Below are positions 42,591 through 52,016 of a stretch of DNA of 64,000 nucleotides, in pieces; position 1 is the first letter of the stretch, and every line of letters starts with the position of its first letter. This DNA comes from CAVQKZ01 sp963837325 (lineage in GTDB: Bacteria; Actinomycetota; Actinomycetes; Mycobacteriales; Jatrophihabitantaceae): positions 1,798,001-1,862,000 of the forward strand of contig CAWIMV010000001.1 in the NCBI GenBank assembly GCA_963837325.1, read 5' to 3'. The position numbers and the translations under genes were made by a program. The notes below the pieces were generated by a model. That model was not told where the DNA came from, searched no databases, and was given only the letters and a program-made list of their open reading frames with translations.

Positions 42591-42848
42591 TCAGCGCATC
42601 GGCTCGGGCGATACGGGCTGCGCGGCCGCGCCTGCGGGGACGTCTTCGGGCATCAGGATCCACAGGATCGGGTAGACCAGCAGCTGGCTGCCGGGGATGA
42701 GCATGAGCACCAGGACGAACAGCAGTCGCGCCGGCCACGGCTCGATACCGAACCGGCGACCGATCCCGGCAATGACACCGCCGAGGACGCGCCCGTCCTT
42801 GACCCGGACGAAGCCCTCGCGGCGGAACGCGGCGCGGATGGATTCCAT
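42591..42848 (-). CDS. PspC-domain membrane protein
   Basis: An 85-aa protein. GGVIAGIGRRFGIEPWPARLLFVLVLM is the PspC domain, shown here as residues 23-49, followed by a second hydrophobic stretch (QLLVYPILWILMPED). It inserts in the membrane and belongs to the phage-shock/envelope-stress type of small proteins. Monocistronic, with a hairpin terminator close behind. Confidence 0.88.
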   Translation of the reverse strand: MESIRAAFRREGFVRVKDGRVLGGVIAGIGRRFGIEPWPARLLFVLVLMLIPGSQLLVYPILWILMPEDVPAGAAAQPVSPEPMR

Positions 42849-43047
42849 GATCTGACTCTCTTTCTAGCGACGATTTCGAATAACACCAGCATCGCGCTCG
42901 TGCGGCCGCTAGGCATCAGGTTCTCCCCCACCATCTCCCTGAGCTTTCCGGGCGCGCACTCAGGGGCGTGCAGCACTCGGTCCACCGCCGGTTACCGTCG
43001 TACCGACCACGATCAACCCGCCGTCGACAGCATCATCCGGAGGACAG

Positions 43048-43383
43048 ATGGACGAGGACCGGGCCCGCAGCCTGCTGCAGGCCGAGCGAGCCGAGGTGCA
43101 ACGGGCGCTGGCCGCCACGACCGGCGCCGGCAACCAGGACCGCGCGGCCGGCCAGGACATCGGCGACGCGGCCGACCACGCCCAGGGCTTCGAGGCCGAA
43201 GCGGTGGACGACACCGTCGCGGCCAGCCTGCGCGAGCGGCTCGCCGCGATCGAGCGGGCCGAACAACGGCTGGCGGCCGGCACGTACGGCCGCTCGGTGC
43301 GCAGCGGCAAACCGATCCCGGACGAGCGCCTCGAGGCCAATCCCGCCGCCGAGCTCACCGTCGACGAAGCGGAGGCGAACTAA
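43048..43383 (+). CDS. DksA/TraR-like protein without zinc cysteines
   Basis: A 111-aa protein with an N-terminal coiled-coil (AERAEVQRALAAT, then LRERLAAIERAEQRLAAGTYG) and the C-terminal GKPIPDERLEANPAA segment of the DksA/TraR family. In the typical protein this segment sits in a four-Cys zinc finger; here the Cys positions are replaced (YGRSVRSGKPIP) and no Cys remains. ATG at 43048 has GGAGGA upstream. Possibly an RNA polymerase secondary-channel factor or a paralogue that lost metal binding. Confidence 0.82.
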   Translation: MDEDRARSLLQAERAEVQRALAATTGAGNQDRAAGQDIGDAADHAQGFEAEAVDDTVAASLRERLAAIERAEQRLAAGTYGRSVRSGKPIPDERLEANPAAELTVDEAEAN

Positions 43384-43522
43384 CGGTCTCGACACCAGCG
43401 ACGCGGTGGCAGCACCGGAGCAGCGATCGGATCGTGGATGACGATTCCGCTGATGTCGTCAGGTCTGTCGGGTTTGCCGTGCGAGATGGCCCCCGTTGTT
43501 CGTCCGTTCGGACGGACGCTGC

Positions 43523-44629
43523 TCAGAGCGCCAGCCACTCGGTGTTCGTGGTGACCCGGTCGAGCTCGGCCGCAAGCGGCTCGACCCCGATCCCGGGCGC
43601 GGTCGGTACGTCGAGATGGCCGTCCTGCAGGACGAACGGCACCGTGATATCGGTGCGGTAGTAGCGGTCCGACCCGGACGTATCGCCGGGCAGGGTGAAG
43701 CCGGGCAGCGCCGCCAGGGCGAGGTTCGCGGCCCGACCCAGTCCGGTCTCGAGCATCCCGCCGCACCAAACCGGTACACCGTGCGCGACGCACACATCGT
43801 GAATCCGCCGCGCTTCGAGGTACCCGCCGACCCGCCCGGGCTTGATGTTGACGACGGAGCAGGCACCGAGTCGGATCGCGTCCGCCGCGGCGCGGGCCGA
43901 CGTGATCGATTCATCGAGACACACCGGCGTGCGCAGGTGTTTCGCCAGTTCGGCGTGGCCGAGCACGTCCTCTTCGTCGAGCGGCTGTTCGATCAGCAGC
44001 AGCTCGTACGGATCCAGGCGGGCCAGGTGCCGGGCGTCGGCCAGCGTGTAGGCGGCATTGGCGTCGACCTGCAGCAGGACATCCGACCCGAAGCGTTCCC
44101 GCACTGCCGCCACCGGCGCCACGTCCCAGCCCGGTTCTATCTTCAGCTTGATGCGGACATAGCCGGCTTCGAGGTAACCGTCGACGGCATCGAGCAATTC
44201 ACCGATCGAGTTCATGATGCCGACCGACACCCCGCACGGCACGCGGTCGCGAACCGCACCGAGTTCGCGGGCCAGCGGGCGGCCCAGCGCCCGTAGTTCG
44301 GCGTCGAGCACTGCCATCTCCAGTGCGGCTTTGGCCATCCGGTGACCGCGGAACTTCGCCAGCGTCGGCGTGACCGCGGCCGCGTCGAGCCGGTCCAGCG
44401 CGGCCAGCGCGGGAATGCAGAATCGGCGCAGCACATTTGTCGCCGCGTCGACGTACTCCGAGGAGTACAGCGGATCCGACATCGCAACGCACTCCCCCCA
44501 TCCCTCGCCTTCGGCGGTGACCACGCGCACCAGTAGCGCGTCGCGGGTGGTCTCCGTACCGAAGGATGTTCGGAACGGGGCCACGAGCGGCATCTCGATT
44601 CGGCGCAGTTCGACGCCGGTCAGCTTCAT
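43523..44629 (-). CDS. N-succinylamino acid racemase / o-succinylbenzoate synthase-type enolase
   Basis: A 368-aa enolase-superfamily protein of the MenC/NSAR type. The KxK base is in RIKLKIEPG, the metal ligands in VDANAAY, IEQPL and LDESI, and the second catalytic Lys in NIKPGRVGG. Sequence alone cannot separate menaquinone synthesis from racemisation, but an adjacent GNAT acyltransferase and M20 deacylase match the D- to L-amino-acid conversion cassette, in which this enzyme racemises N-succinyl amino acids. ATG at 44629 has AAGGAG upstream and overlaps the GNAT stop. Confidence 0.85.
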   Translation of the reverse strand: MKLTGVELRRIEMPLVAPFRTSFGTETTRDALLVRVVTAEGEGWGECVAMSDPLYSSEYVDAATNVLRRFCIPALAALDRLDAAAVTPTLAKFRGHRMAKAALEMAVLDAELRALGRPLARELGAVRDRVPCGVSVGIMNSIGELLDAVDGYLEAGYVRIKLKIEPGWDVAPVAAVRERFGSDVLLQVDANAAYTLADARHLARLDPYELLLIEQPLDEEDVLGHAELAKHLRTPVCLDESITSARAAADAIRLGACSVVNIKPGRVGGYLEARRIHDVCVAHGVPVWCGGMLETGLGRAANLALAALPGFTLPGDTSGSDRYYRTDITVPFVLQDGHLDVPTAPGIGVEPLAAELDRVTTNTEWLAL

Positions 44630-45573
44630 CGGATCTCCTTCGTGTCCGTACGCGCCGGTTCGGCCCGCTGCACGATGTACCAGCCGGCCCGGTCGAATCC
44701 GGTGACCCGCCCGCCGTGGGCGATCAGTGGACCGAGTACCTCGCGAAGCGCTACCCGCCACTCTTTGCCCAGGCCGGGATCGCTCACTCGGAGCCCCTCG
44801 ATGTCGGTCGGTATGCCGACCAGCAGCGTTGACGGGTCGAGCCCGCCAACGACAGGATGCCCCCGTTCGGAGACGTCGAGTGCGACCGCGGCGCCGGCGG
44901 CCAATGCGGCTTGCGCGTCGCCCGGATTCGCCGTGCCGGCACACGCCGCCGCCACGACGGTGTCGTCGAGCTTCCAGTCGACCAACACTCGATCGGTGTC
45001 GTCACCGCCGTTGATGGCGTCGTGCATCCCGCCGTAGAAGTTGGTGAGGTACTCCGTGGGGCGCCCCGCGAGCTTGGCCACGTTGAAGTACGCGTTGCGG
45101 CGCACCAACGGATCGAACGTCCAGGAGATCGCGGACACGCCGTGCAGCATCGCCCACGCGCGTTGATGGACCTTGAGCGCGAAGCCGACGCTGCGCCCGC
45201 GGGCGGCGCCGGACACCCCCGCGATGTGGCTGTGCAGCGCGCAGTCCGCGGGAGCTCCGAAAAATCCGACGCAGGCACCCACAAGTTCGTCGTCGTCGAA
45301 CGCGCCGACAACGTAGTTCCCCGATTTCGTCAGGGCCCGAAGCAGCTCGCTGGTTACCGGCGGGTTTTTGGGATCGGGCCGCCAGATCGCGGCATAGAGG
45401 CGGTACACCGCATGGAGCTCGGCGAGCTCGCTGATCTCACGAACGTGGACGCCTGCGGCCCGGGCCGCTGCATCGGCAGCGCGCACGGCCGCGTCGGTCC
45501 GCGGCATGGCGGTGAACGCGCGATGCAGGTCGGTCACCGGTCCAATGCTGGCCGCCCCGCCCGATTCCGTCAT
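44626..45573 (-). CDS. GNAT-fold amino acid N-acyl(succinyl)transferase
   Basis: A 315-aa protein of the predicted GNAT group that accompanies NSAR genes. VVGAFDDDELVGACVGFFG is GNAT-like, and SHIAGVSGAARGRSVGFALK is the acyl-CoA binding loop; WTFDPLVRRNAYFNVAKLAG is a hallmark of this subfamily. It should transfer succinyl from succinyl-CoA to a D-amino acid, giving the racemase substrate. It overlaps genes on both sides by 4 bases. The annotated function rests on the known Geobacillus pathway and on gene order. Confidence 0.8.
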   Translation of the reverse strand: MTESGGAASIGPVTDLHRAFTAMPRTDAAVRAADAAARAAGVHVREISELAELHAVYRLYAAIWRPDPKNPPVTSELLRALTKSGNYVVGAFDDDELVGACVGFFGAPADCALHSHIAGVSGAARGRSVGFALKVHQRAWAMLHGVSAISWTFDPLVRRNAYFNVAKLAGRPTEYLTNFYGGMHDAINGGDDTDRVLVDWKLDDTVVAAACAGTANPGDAQAALAAGAAVALDVSERGHPVVGGLDPSTLLVGIPTDIEGLRVSDPGLGKEWRVALREVLGPLIAHGGRVTGFDRAGWYIVQRAEPARTDTKEIR

Positions 45574-46748
45574 GGGCGGTTCGCACCAGAGGTCTGGTCG
45601 CCGTTGGTCGCCTTGGACCTGCTCGCGCCGTCGAGCACATCGGCGATCAGGGCGCCGACCAGGGCCGTGCGGGGCGCCAGCTCGCTCACCAGCACGTGCT
45701 CGTCGTCGGCGTGCGCACCCCCGCCCACGGCGCCCAGACCGTCCAGGGTCGGCGCGCCGACCCCAGCCGTGAAGTTGCCATCGGACGCGCCTCCCACTGC
45801 GGCACCGGTGATGGGTGCGATGCCCAACTGCGTGGCCAGGTCGACCGCTCGGGCCAAGAGCACCGCCGAGGACGCCCGTTCGAGCGGCGGCCGATTGGGG
45901 CCGCCGCCGATCTCCAGGCGCGCGCCCTCGAGCACCGGTCGTAGCCCCTGCATCGCTGCGTCCACCCGCGCCTGCTCCGCCACACCGCGCACTCGGACGT
46001 CGACCGTGAAGTGCCCATCGGCGGGAACGGTGTTGGACGTGGTGCCGGACGCCAGCAGCGTCGGAGTCACGGTCGTGCCGCAGTCCGGATCGGCCAATGC
46101 CGCGACAGCCAGGATCTGCTGAGCCAGTTCGACCGTGGCGTTGACGCCGCGCTCGGGCTCCAGGCCGGCATGGGCGGCACGGCCGCGCGCCCGTACGTCG
46201 TACAGCGACACGCCTTTGCGCTCGATCTTGAGGGCGCCGCCAGGTGCGGATGCCTCCAGCACCAGGGCCGCGTCGCAGCCGGCCGCCTCGGCTTCGATGA
46301 GCGCGCGGGAGGTCGGCGATCCGAGTTCCTCATCACCGGTGACCAGGATGGTCACACCGGAGGGGTCGGCCAGCGCGGCGACGGCGTGCCAGGTGATGAC
46401 CAGGCCGGCCTTCATATCGAAGCAACCCGGCCCGCGCAGCACGTCGCCGCTGATCCGGAACGGGGTGGCAGCCAGCGAACCGAGCGGCCAGACCGTGTCG
46501 TGGTGGCCAAGCAGGAGCACGCGCGACGGCCCGGTGCCCAGCCGCCAACGCAGGTGGGTGCGGCCGTCGATCACGATCCGCTCCGGCTCGACTCCGAGGT
46601 GGGCCGAACCGACCCGGGCCACAACCGCGGCACTGGCCGCGACCGCGGCGAGGTCCGCTGACGGAGACTCGCAGCCGACCAGCGTCTCGAGGTCGGCAAG
46701 CATCGACGGCAGGGCCGACGCAAACCGGTCCACGAGCGCTGCCGGCAT
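45570..46748 (-). CDS. M20-family metallopeptidase, probable N-succinyl-L-amino acid hydrolase
   Basis: A 392-aa M20 enzyme: GHHDTVWP (Zn His and Asp), GPGCFDMKAGL (bridging Asp), TGDEELGS (general base Glu and Zn Glu), VLEASAPG and the C-terminal GGGAHADDEH (Zn His). The lid domain between is of the CPG2/ArgE type. In the cassette it would release the L-amino acid from its N-succinyl form, making the D-to-L conversion irreversible. ATG at 46748 lies just after the stop of a 47-codon ORF. Confidence 0.83.
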   Translation of the reverse strand: MPAALVDRFASALPSMLADLETLVGCESPSADLAAVAASAAVVARVGSAHLGVEPERIVIDGRTHLRWRLGTGPSRVLLLGHHDTVWPLGSLAATPFRISGDVLRGPGCFDMKAGLVITWHAVAALADPSGVTILVTGDEELGSPTSRALIEAEAAGCDAALVLEASAPGGALKIERKGVSLYDVRARGRAAHAGLEPERGVNATVELAQQILAVAALADPDCGTTVTPTLLASGTTSNTVPADGHFTVDVRVRGVAEQARVDAAMQGLRPVLEGARLEIGGGPNRPPLERASSAVLLARAVDLATQLGIAPITGAAVGGASDGNFTAGVGAPTLDGLGAVGGGAHADDEHVLVSELAPRTALVGALIADVLDGASRSKATNGDQTSGANRP

Positions 46749-46749
46749 G

Positions 46750-46893
46750 TCAGGAGACCTTCGGCGTGGCGCGGGCGCCGAAATGGACGTACGGCTCGCC
46801 GCCTGCCAACGCGTAGAAGACCACCGGCGTCCACGCCTGCGTTGCCGGCTGTCGGATCGCGAAGCGGTCGCCGGTCGCATCGAGCGGGGTCAT
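46750..46893 (-). CDS. 47-aa small protein at the head of the amino-acid conversion operon
   Basis: This short ORF (ATG at 46893, TGA at 46750) ends one base before the M20 start codon (TGACATG). The sequence begins MTPLDATGDRFAIRQPATQ and contains PVVFYALAGGEPYVHFGA; it is neither repetitive nor Arg-rich like antisense frames, so it looks translated. No family recognised. Its position as first gene suggests a regulatory or accessory role. Confidence 0.55.
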   Translation of the reverse strand: MTPLDATGDRFAIRQPATQAWTPVVFYALAGGEPYVHFGARATPKVS

Positions 46894-47003
46894 CGCTCAA
46901 CCGTAAGCGGAATTCCTCGCCCGGATCGGGCCCGCTGACGAACGCGGCACCCATCCATCGAGCCGGACACGGTGATCGTCGTCCCCGGCGAGGCGGACCG
47001 GCG

Positions 47004-47492
47004 TCACAGGCTGGACAGCACCTGCGGCGACTGGATCTTGAGGGTGGTGTTCGCCCACCGCACCTGACGCAGCGTCTCCGGGTGGCACTGCTGGGACAGC
47101 TCGAGCAGGTCCGGTAGCCGCTTGGCCTGGCTGAGCTGCGCAAGCATCTCCCACCATAGCGAGTTGCTCGATGCGCTCAAATACACCTCGCGCAGGTCCT
47201 CCAGCAACAACAGGCCGGGTTCCGGGCGCCGCCCGATCATCGTCGACATCGCCTGCCGAAGATGAGTGCCGACCCCGTTCGACTGGTCGGCGTCGTGTTC
47301 GAGGTCGAGTTCGTAGTGCTCGGCGCGGGCTGCCACCAGGGCGACATGCTGACGGGACCAGGCCGCGAGGTCGCGGGCGACGTGGTGGATCTCGTGCTCC
47401 ACCCGGTGCGTCTCGGCCAGGCGCAGCAGTTGGACGATGAGGTCGTTCTCGGCCGCGTGCAGCGTACGCAGCGTGTACTGGACGCCGTTCAT
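47004..47492 (-). CDS. Helical protein of unknown function following the molybdopterin oxidoreductase
   Basis: A 162-aa, mostly alpha-helical protein. The N-terminal half has several His and Glu residues (NDLIVQLLRLAETHRVEHEIHH; positions about 16-37, then HVALVAARAEHYEL), possibly a small four-helix bundle. ATG at 47492 overlaps the oxidoreductase stop (TCATGA), so it is co-translated with that enzyme. I do not recognise a named family; association with a nitrate-reductase-like enzyme suggests a partner or chaperone. Confidence 0.65.
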   Translation of the reverse strand: MNGVQYTLRTLHAAENDLIVQLLRLAETHRVEHEIHHVARDLAAWSRQHVALVAARAEHYELDLEHDADQSNGVGTHLRQAMSTMIGRRPEPGLLLLEDLREVYLSASSNSLWWEMLAQLSQAKRLPDLLELSQQCHPETLRQVRWANTTLKIQSPQVLSSL

Positions 47493-49844
47493 GACGCGAC
47501 CCGGGCATGCAGCTCGACGCGAGCCGCCGAGGTCTTGAACAGCGGTTGCTTCGACACCGGATCCCAGTCGGTGATGGTGAGTTCGTTGGCGGCGCGGCCG
47601 GCACCGTTGGCCGGTTCGTGGCCGCCGGGAGTGTCCCAGTAGCCGTAGTGGAACGGCACGAACACCGTTCTCCCGTCGCGCACCGCGGATGCGCAGGCGG
47701 CGCGCGTAGCTGACCCCGCGGCGACACGACGGTGAGGACGTCGCCTTCAGCCGCGCCCAGCTCGGCGGCATCGGAGGCGCACAGCTCAACCCACACGTCG
47801 GGTGCGGCGGCCTGCAGCTCCGGAGCGCGTGCGGTCTTCGTCCGGGTGTGGAAGTGGAAGATCGTGCGGCCGGTGATCAGCTGGAACGGATACTCGGCGC
47901 TGCTGTCCTCGTGTGGGAGCAGATACCGCGCGGCCTTGATGATGGCCTTGCCCTCGGGGTTGAGCGCGCGGTATTCGACCTCCTCGACCGAGGCGCCGGT
48001 GGCGAGATCACGCCCGTAGCTCTCGCTGTCGTCGGCGCCGGCGCGGAAGTCACCGTTGGTGTAGAGCCGCTCGGTGCCATGCGGCGCAGCACTCGTGCAC
48101 GGCCATTGGATTCCGGACGGCCCGCGGAGCAGGTCGTAGGTGATGGCGCTGTAGTCGCACGGCCGGCCGGCACTGCACCGCTTCCACGCCTCGAACGCCG
48201 ACTCCGGGTCACTCCAGGTCGCCAGGGGCGCGCCGTCCTTGTCGCGCAGGTCGAGCCGACGGGCGTAGTCGAGAAAGATGTCGAGGTCGGGACGGGCATC
48301 TCCGGGGGGCTCAACCGCACGTTCCGAGAGATGCACGGTGCGATCGGCGTTGGTGAACACACCGGTCTTCTCGCCCCAGGTTGCAGCGGGCAGGACAACG
48401 TCGGCCAGTTGCGCCGTCTCGCTGAGGAAGATGTCCTGAACGACGACGAAGAGTCGCTCCTGCGCGAGGATCGCCCGGATGCGGCTCAGCTCCGGCAATG
48501 AGACGGCCGGGTTGGTACCGCTGATCCACAGGAACTTCAGCGAACCCTGCTCGGCGTAGCGGAACATCTGCATAGCGTGCGTCGGAGGGCCGTAGTGCGG
48601 AATTTGCTCGGGCTCCACGTTCCAGATCTCGGCCAGTTGCGAGATGTGATCGTCGTTCTCCCAGTTGCGAAAGCCGGGGAGGTCACCGTTGGCGCCGCAT
48701 TCCCGGGTGTTCTGCGCGGTTGGCTGGCCGTTCATCTGCAGTACGCCGCACCCCGGGCGGCCCAGCATCCCGCGGACGAGCACGAGGTTGTTCACCTGAA
48801 CAGCTGCGGCCGTTGCTTGATGTGACTGGTAGACGCCTTGCAGTACCGTGCACAGCAGCCGTTGCGCGGACCCGAGCAGTTGGGCCGCGGCCCGGATCTC
48901 TTCAGCCTCGATGCCGCAGATCTCTGCCGCCCACTCAGCGGTGCAGTCCGCCGTCTGCTGAGCCAGTTCGTCGAAGCCGACGGTGTGCCGGTCGAGGTAA
49001 TCGTGATCGACCAGGTCGTGCTCGATGAGTTCGTGCAGCAGCGCGTTGAGCAGCGCGAGATTGGTACCCGGACGCGGGGCTAGGTGCAGCGTGGCGCGTT
49101 CGGCCACCGGCGTCCGGCGCGGGTCGACCACCAGCAACTTCGGCGGCGCGGCGCCGGCGAGGCGGTCCAGGATCCGCGACCACAGCACGGTCTGCGTCTC
49201 GGCCACGTTGTGCCCGAACAGGGCGATCACGTCGGCGTGGTCGACGTCGGTGTAGGAGGCGGGCTGTCCGTCGCAGCCGAAGCTCTCCTTCAAGGCTTCG
49301 CCGGCCGTCGCCGTGCACAACCGGGTATTCCCGTCGAGATGGTTGGTGCCGATGCCGGCTCGGGCGATCGTGGTGAGGGTGTAGTACTCCTCGGCGAAGA
49401 GCTGGCCGGTCGTGTAGAAGCCGATCGCGCCCGGCCCGTCGCTGTCGAGCAGCGTCCGCGTCCGGTCGGTGACGAGGGTCATGGCGGTGTCCCAGTCGGT
49501 CTCGACCAGTTCCCCGTCGCGCCGGACGAGCGGGCGGCTGAGGCGGTCGGCCGCGTTGTTCGCTTGCCAGCCGTAGAGATCCTTGGGCCCCAGCCGACCG
49601 CGGTTGACCCGGTCGTCGCTGCGGCCGCGTACACCCACGATCCGGCCGTCGGCGACGGCGATGTCCATGGCATCGCCGTTGGAATGCAGCAGCGAGGCCG
49701 ACTGCACCCAACGCGTTACATCGCACTCCGCGACGGTGAGATGTTGGTCAACGCGCTGGGGCCAGGGCGAGCCCGGGTCGTACGGTGTGCGCCCGCCCCA
49801 CGGCTCGCGATGCCGTCGCGCGGCCCGGTCGCTTGCTCATTCAC
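47489..49844 (-). pseudogene. Molybdopterin oxidoreductase (nitrate reductase/formate dehydrogenase-like), two frameshifts
   Basis: The core (SASLLHSNGDAMDIAV, GRLGPKDLYGWQANNAADR, FGHNVAETQTVLWSRI, GRPGCGVLQMNGQPTAQNTR, VVLPAATWGEKTGVFTNADR) is a MopB-family oxidoreductase of about 770 aa. The N-terminal piece (WGGRTPYDPGSPWPQRVDQ) is in frame with the core, but its in-frame start is lost; a GTG with ideal GGAGG at 49844 is one base out of frame, near 49795-49810. The C-terminus (FVPFHYGYWDTPGG to 47489) is also in a different frame, with one base missing near 47690-47705. The usual N-terminal CxxC Fe-S motif is not visible. Confidence 0.75.
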
Positions 49845-49874
49845 AGGTCCCACCTCCGAGACTCGGATTGCCGG

Positions 49875-50358
49875 TCACGTCGTCCAGCCCAGGGCCCACA
49901 CGTCGGTCTCGCGCGGCTCGCCGGCCGCGTCGGCGAAGGCGGTGAGCAACGTTGCCAGTTGGGTCCGATCCGCCGGTGCCATCCTGGCAGGGGACTGCTT
50001 GCCGCCGCGTGCTCATCACCTTGCGGAGGACGCGCCGGGACTTCGGCGTCAACGTGAGCGCCAGATGACGCCGGTCGGTGGGGTCGTCGGCGCGGTTCAG
50101 CAGGCCCTCCGTCACCATTCGGTCGCACATCCGGCTGGCCTTGGACATGTGGATGGCCGCCGCCGCGGCCAGCGCCCGTAACGACACCGCGCCCCGGCTG
50201 CCGACAACGACCAGCAGCCGGAACTGGGTGACGTCGACGACGCCCTCGACCGCGGCGATCGACTGCGCGCTCACTGCGACGAGTGCGCGGCAGGCCTCCA
50301 GTACCGCGTCGACATCCGGCTCGCTCACGTCCGGCAACGCCAAACGCGCCTCGCTCAT
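49875..50358 (-). pseudogene. MarR-family regulator with a frameshift in the last third
   Basis: ATG at 50358 starts a normal MarR protein (VTQFRLLVVVGSRGAVSLRA, MSKASRMCDRMVTEGLL, wing DDPTDRRHLALTLT). After MSTRRQAV the frame turns into non-family sequence and stops at 49837. A neighbouring frame gives ARMAPADRTQLATLLTAFAD and ends WALGWTT at 49875, the expected C-terminal helices. A one-base shift near 49985-50005 explains it. If unshifted, a longer protein with an aberrant tail would overlap the oxidoreductase start. Located directly upstream of that operon, which it would regulate. Confidence 0.72.
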
Positions 50359-50579
50359 CCCCACAGTGTGCGGGAATTGTGTGCAATTCGCAATGATTGC
50401 CAGATGGTTGGCAAGCAACTCGGGACGGAGCCAAGTTATGAAGCGGCGGCCGAGGTCGCGGTACCGACTCGATGAAGGGCGGCTGAGAAATCGAGACAGC
50501 TGGGTGGCCGCCGGGCATACCCAGCACTCCGGCGAGGTTGTCCCGCGTGACCGCGTTCGAGGCCGAAGGGATCATCACT

Positions 50580-51032
50580 ATGCCTGCCACGATAAGCGCC
50601 CCGCCGCGGCGCGACGTCCTGATTGCCCGACTCGCAGCCTTGCGTTCTGACCGCGATCGGGTGTTGGCCGAGACGATTCCCGCCGGCGCAGGCGACCTTG
50701 CCGATCGCGCGACCAACGTCGACGGCCACGTGCGCCTCGCGATGCTCGAGCAGCGCATCGCTGCCGTGGAAAACGAGCTGGTCGAAGCCGACCAGCGCCG
50801 CGCCCGACCGCGTTCTGACGCAATCGCCGTGGGCGACGTCGTCACGCTTGATCTCGGTGACGGCCCGGAGTCATTCCTGCTCGGTTCGGTCGATGAAGCC
50901 GGGGACGACGTCGACGTCATCACCCCGAGCAGCCCACTCGGGCAGGCGCTGCAAGGCGCGCGGGTCGGCTCGACGGTGACCTACACGATCGGCCGCCGCA
51001 CTCTGCACGCGACGGTGGCGGCCATCAGCTGA
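50580..51032 (+). CDS. GreA/GreB-family transcription elongation factor-like protein
   Basis: A 150-aa protein with an N-terminal coiled-coil (DVLIARLAALRSDRDRVLAE and MLEQRIAAVENELVEAD) and a C-terminal FKBP-like domain (VVTLDLGDGPESFLLGSVDEA, then ITPSSPLGQALQGARVGSTVTY). The SPLG-x-ALxG motif is diagnostic. Probably a paralogue of housekeeping GreA that acts on paused RNA polymerase. ATG at 50580 has GAAGGG upstream. Confidence 0.88.
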   Translation: MPATISAPPRRDVLIARLAALRSDRDRVLAETIPAGAGDLADRATNVDGHVRLAMLEQRIAAVENELVEADQRRARPRSDAIAVGDVVTLDLGDGPESFLLGSVDEAGDDVDVITPSSPLGQALQGARVGSTVTYTIGRRTLHATVAAIS

Positions 51033-51072
51033 GTGGGTGGTCACTCTGCGCTGGCTGACGACGGTGGCGCCG

Positions 51073-51918
51073 TCAGCTCGAGGTCAGATGGCTGCGCCAA
51101 GTCGGAAACCTGAGGTCGAAGCCGAGCTCGTGTAGCCGCGAATTGTCGGCGCCGCGTTCCCAGGCAGCGGCCGGCGTCAGCGGGGGGACGTCCGGAACGC
51201 CGGCATTCCGGCACAGCTCCTGCACCCAGTCGGCGCCCGGCGCGGGATCGTCGTCCACCACGTTGACAACGCCCGATGGCCACGTCAGCGCGGCAGCGGC
51301 GGCCGCAGCAGCGTCGGCGACGTGAATGAACGACGCCGTACCCGCGCTGGCCGTGAACGTCCCGGCCCGCAACTGCTGAGTGAACAGACCTCCGGCGGCA
51401 TTCCAGGTGCCGGGACCGTACAGCGCCCCGTAGCGCAGTACGACGTGCTCAGCGACGCGAGCGGCATCGGCTTCCGCGGCCGCCACGCCGTTCACCGTCG
51501 ACCGTCGTGACCCGGTCGCCTCGAGGTCAAGCGGGTCGTCCTCTTTGGCGGGACCGACGCCCGGTGCGTAGACCCAAGCGATGGACTGGGAAATGAATCG
51601 GTCGATGCCGGCATCGAGTCCGGCCGTGACGAGGTTGTGCGTGCCCTCCCGTCGAGCACGGGCGTTGTCGACGACGTTGCGGGCGGCCAGGTCCGTGACC
51701 TGATTGATGATCACAGCCGGTCGGAAGGAGCTGACCACGTCACGAATCTGATCCGCGTCCAGGACATCCGCCTGCACGGCCTTCGTCCCCAAGTCGGCGA
51801 GCCAGCCGACTCCTGCCGCCGAACGGCTGAGGGCATGGACTTCGTGCCCCTCCTTGACGAGCGCCGGCACCAGCTGTCGACCGACTGCCCCGGTCGCGCC
51901 GGCGAGCAGAACTCGCAT
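51073..51918 (-). CDS. NAD(P)-dependent epimerase/dehydratase-like SDR
   Basis: A 281-aa extended SDR: VLLAGATGAVGRQLVPALV is the Rossmann cofactor loop; RFISQSIAWVYAPG replaces the usual YxxxK region, so catalytic residues are uncertain. Related proteins are NAD-binding epimerases or regulators. A pentamer repeat (51962-51996) lies in its presumed leader. Confidence 0.8.
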   Translation of the reverse strand: MRVLLAGATGAVGRQLVPALVKEGHEVHALSRSAAGVGWLADLGTKAVQADVLDADQIRDVVSSFRPAVIINQVTDLAARNVVDNARARREGTHNLVTAGLDAGIDRFISQSIAWVYAPGVGPAKEDDPLDLEATGSRRSTVNGVAAAEADAARVAEHVVLRYGALYGPGTWNAAGGLFTQQLRAGTFTASAGTASFIHVADAAAAAAAALTWPSGVVNVVDDDPAPGADWVQELCRNAGVPDVPPLTPAAAWERGADNSRLHELGFDLRFPTWRSHLTSS

Positions 51919-51961
51919 CGCTCCTCCTTGCTCAATTCAGCGGTAACCACGCACCTGTTCC

Positions 51962-51996
51962 GTGCCCTGCCGTGCCGTGCCCTGCCGTGCCGTGCC
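51962..51996. repeat. Seven tandem pentamers (G/C)TGCC
   Basis: GTGCC, CTGCC, GTGCC, GTGCC, CTGCC, GTGCC, GTGCC in tandem, between the cupin and SDR genes. A short repeat able to change copy number by slippage; it lies about 44 bases before the SDR start codon and may affect its expression. Confidence 0.85.
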
Positions 51997-52016
51997 GTCG
52001 GCGAGCAACGCTGCGG

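Noticed and set aside
43494..43522. Small inverted repeat (GTCCG-TT-CGGAC) between the DksA-like and racemase genes as a bidirectional terminator
   Set aside because: The stem is only about 5 bp, too short to support as a separate feature.
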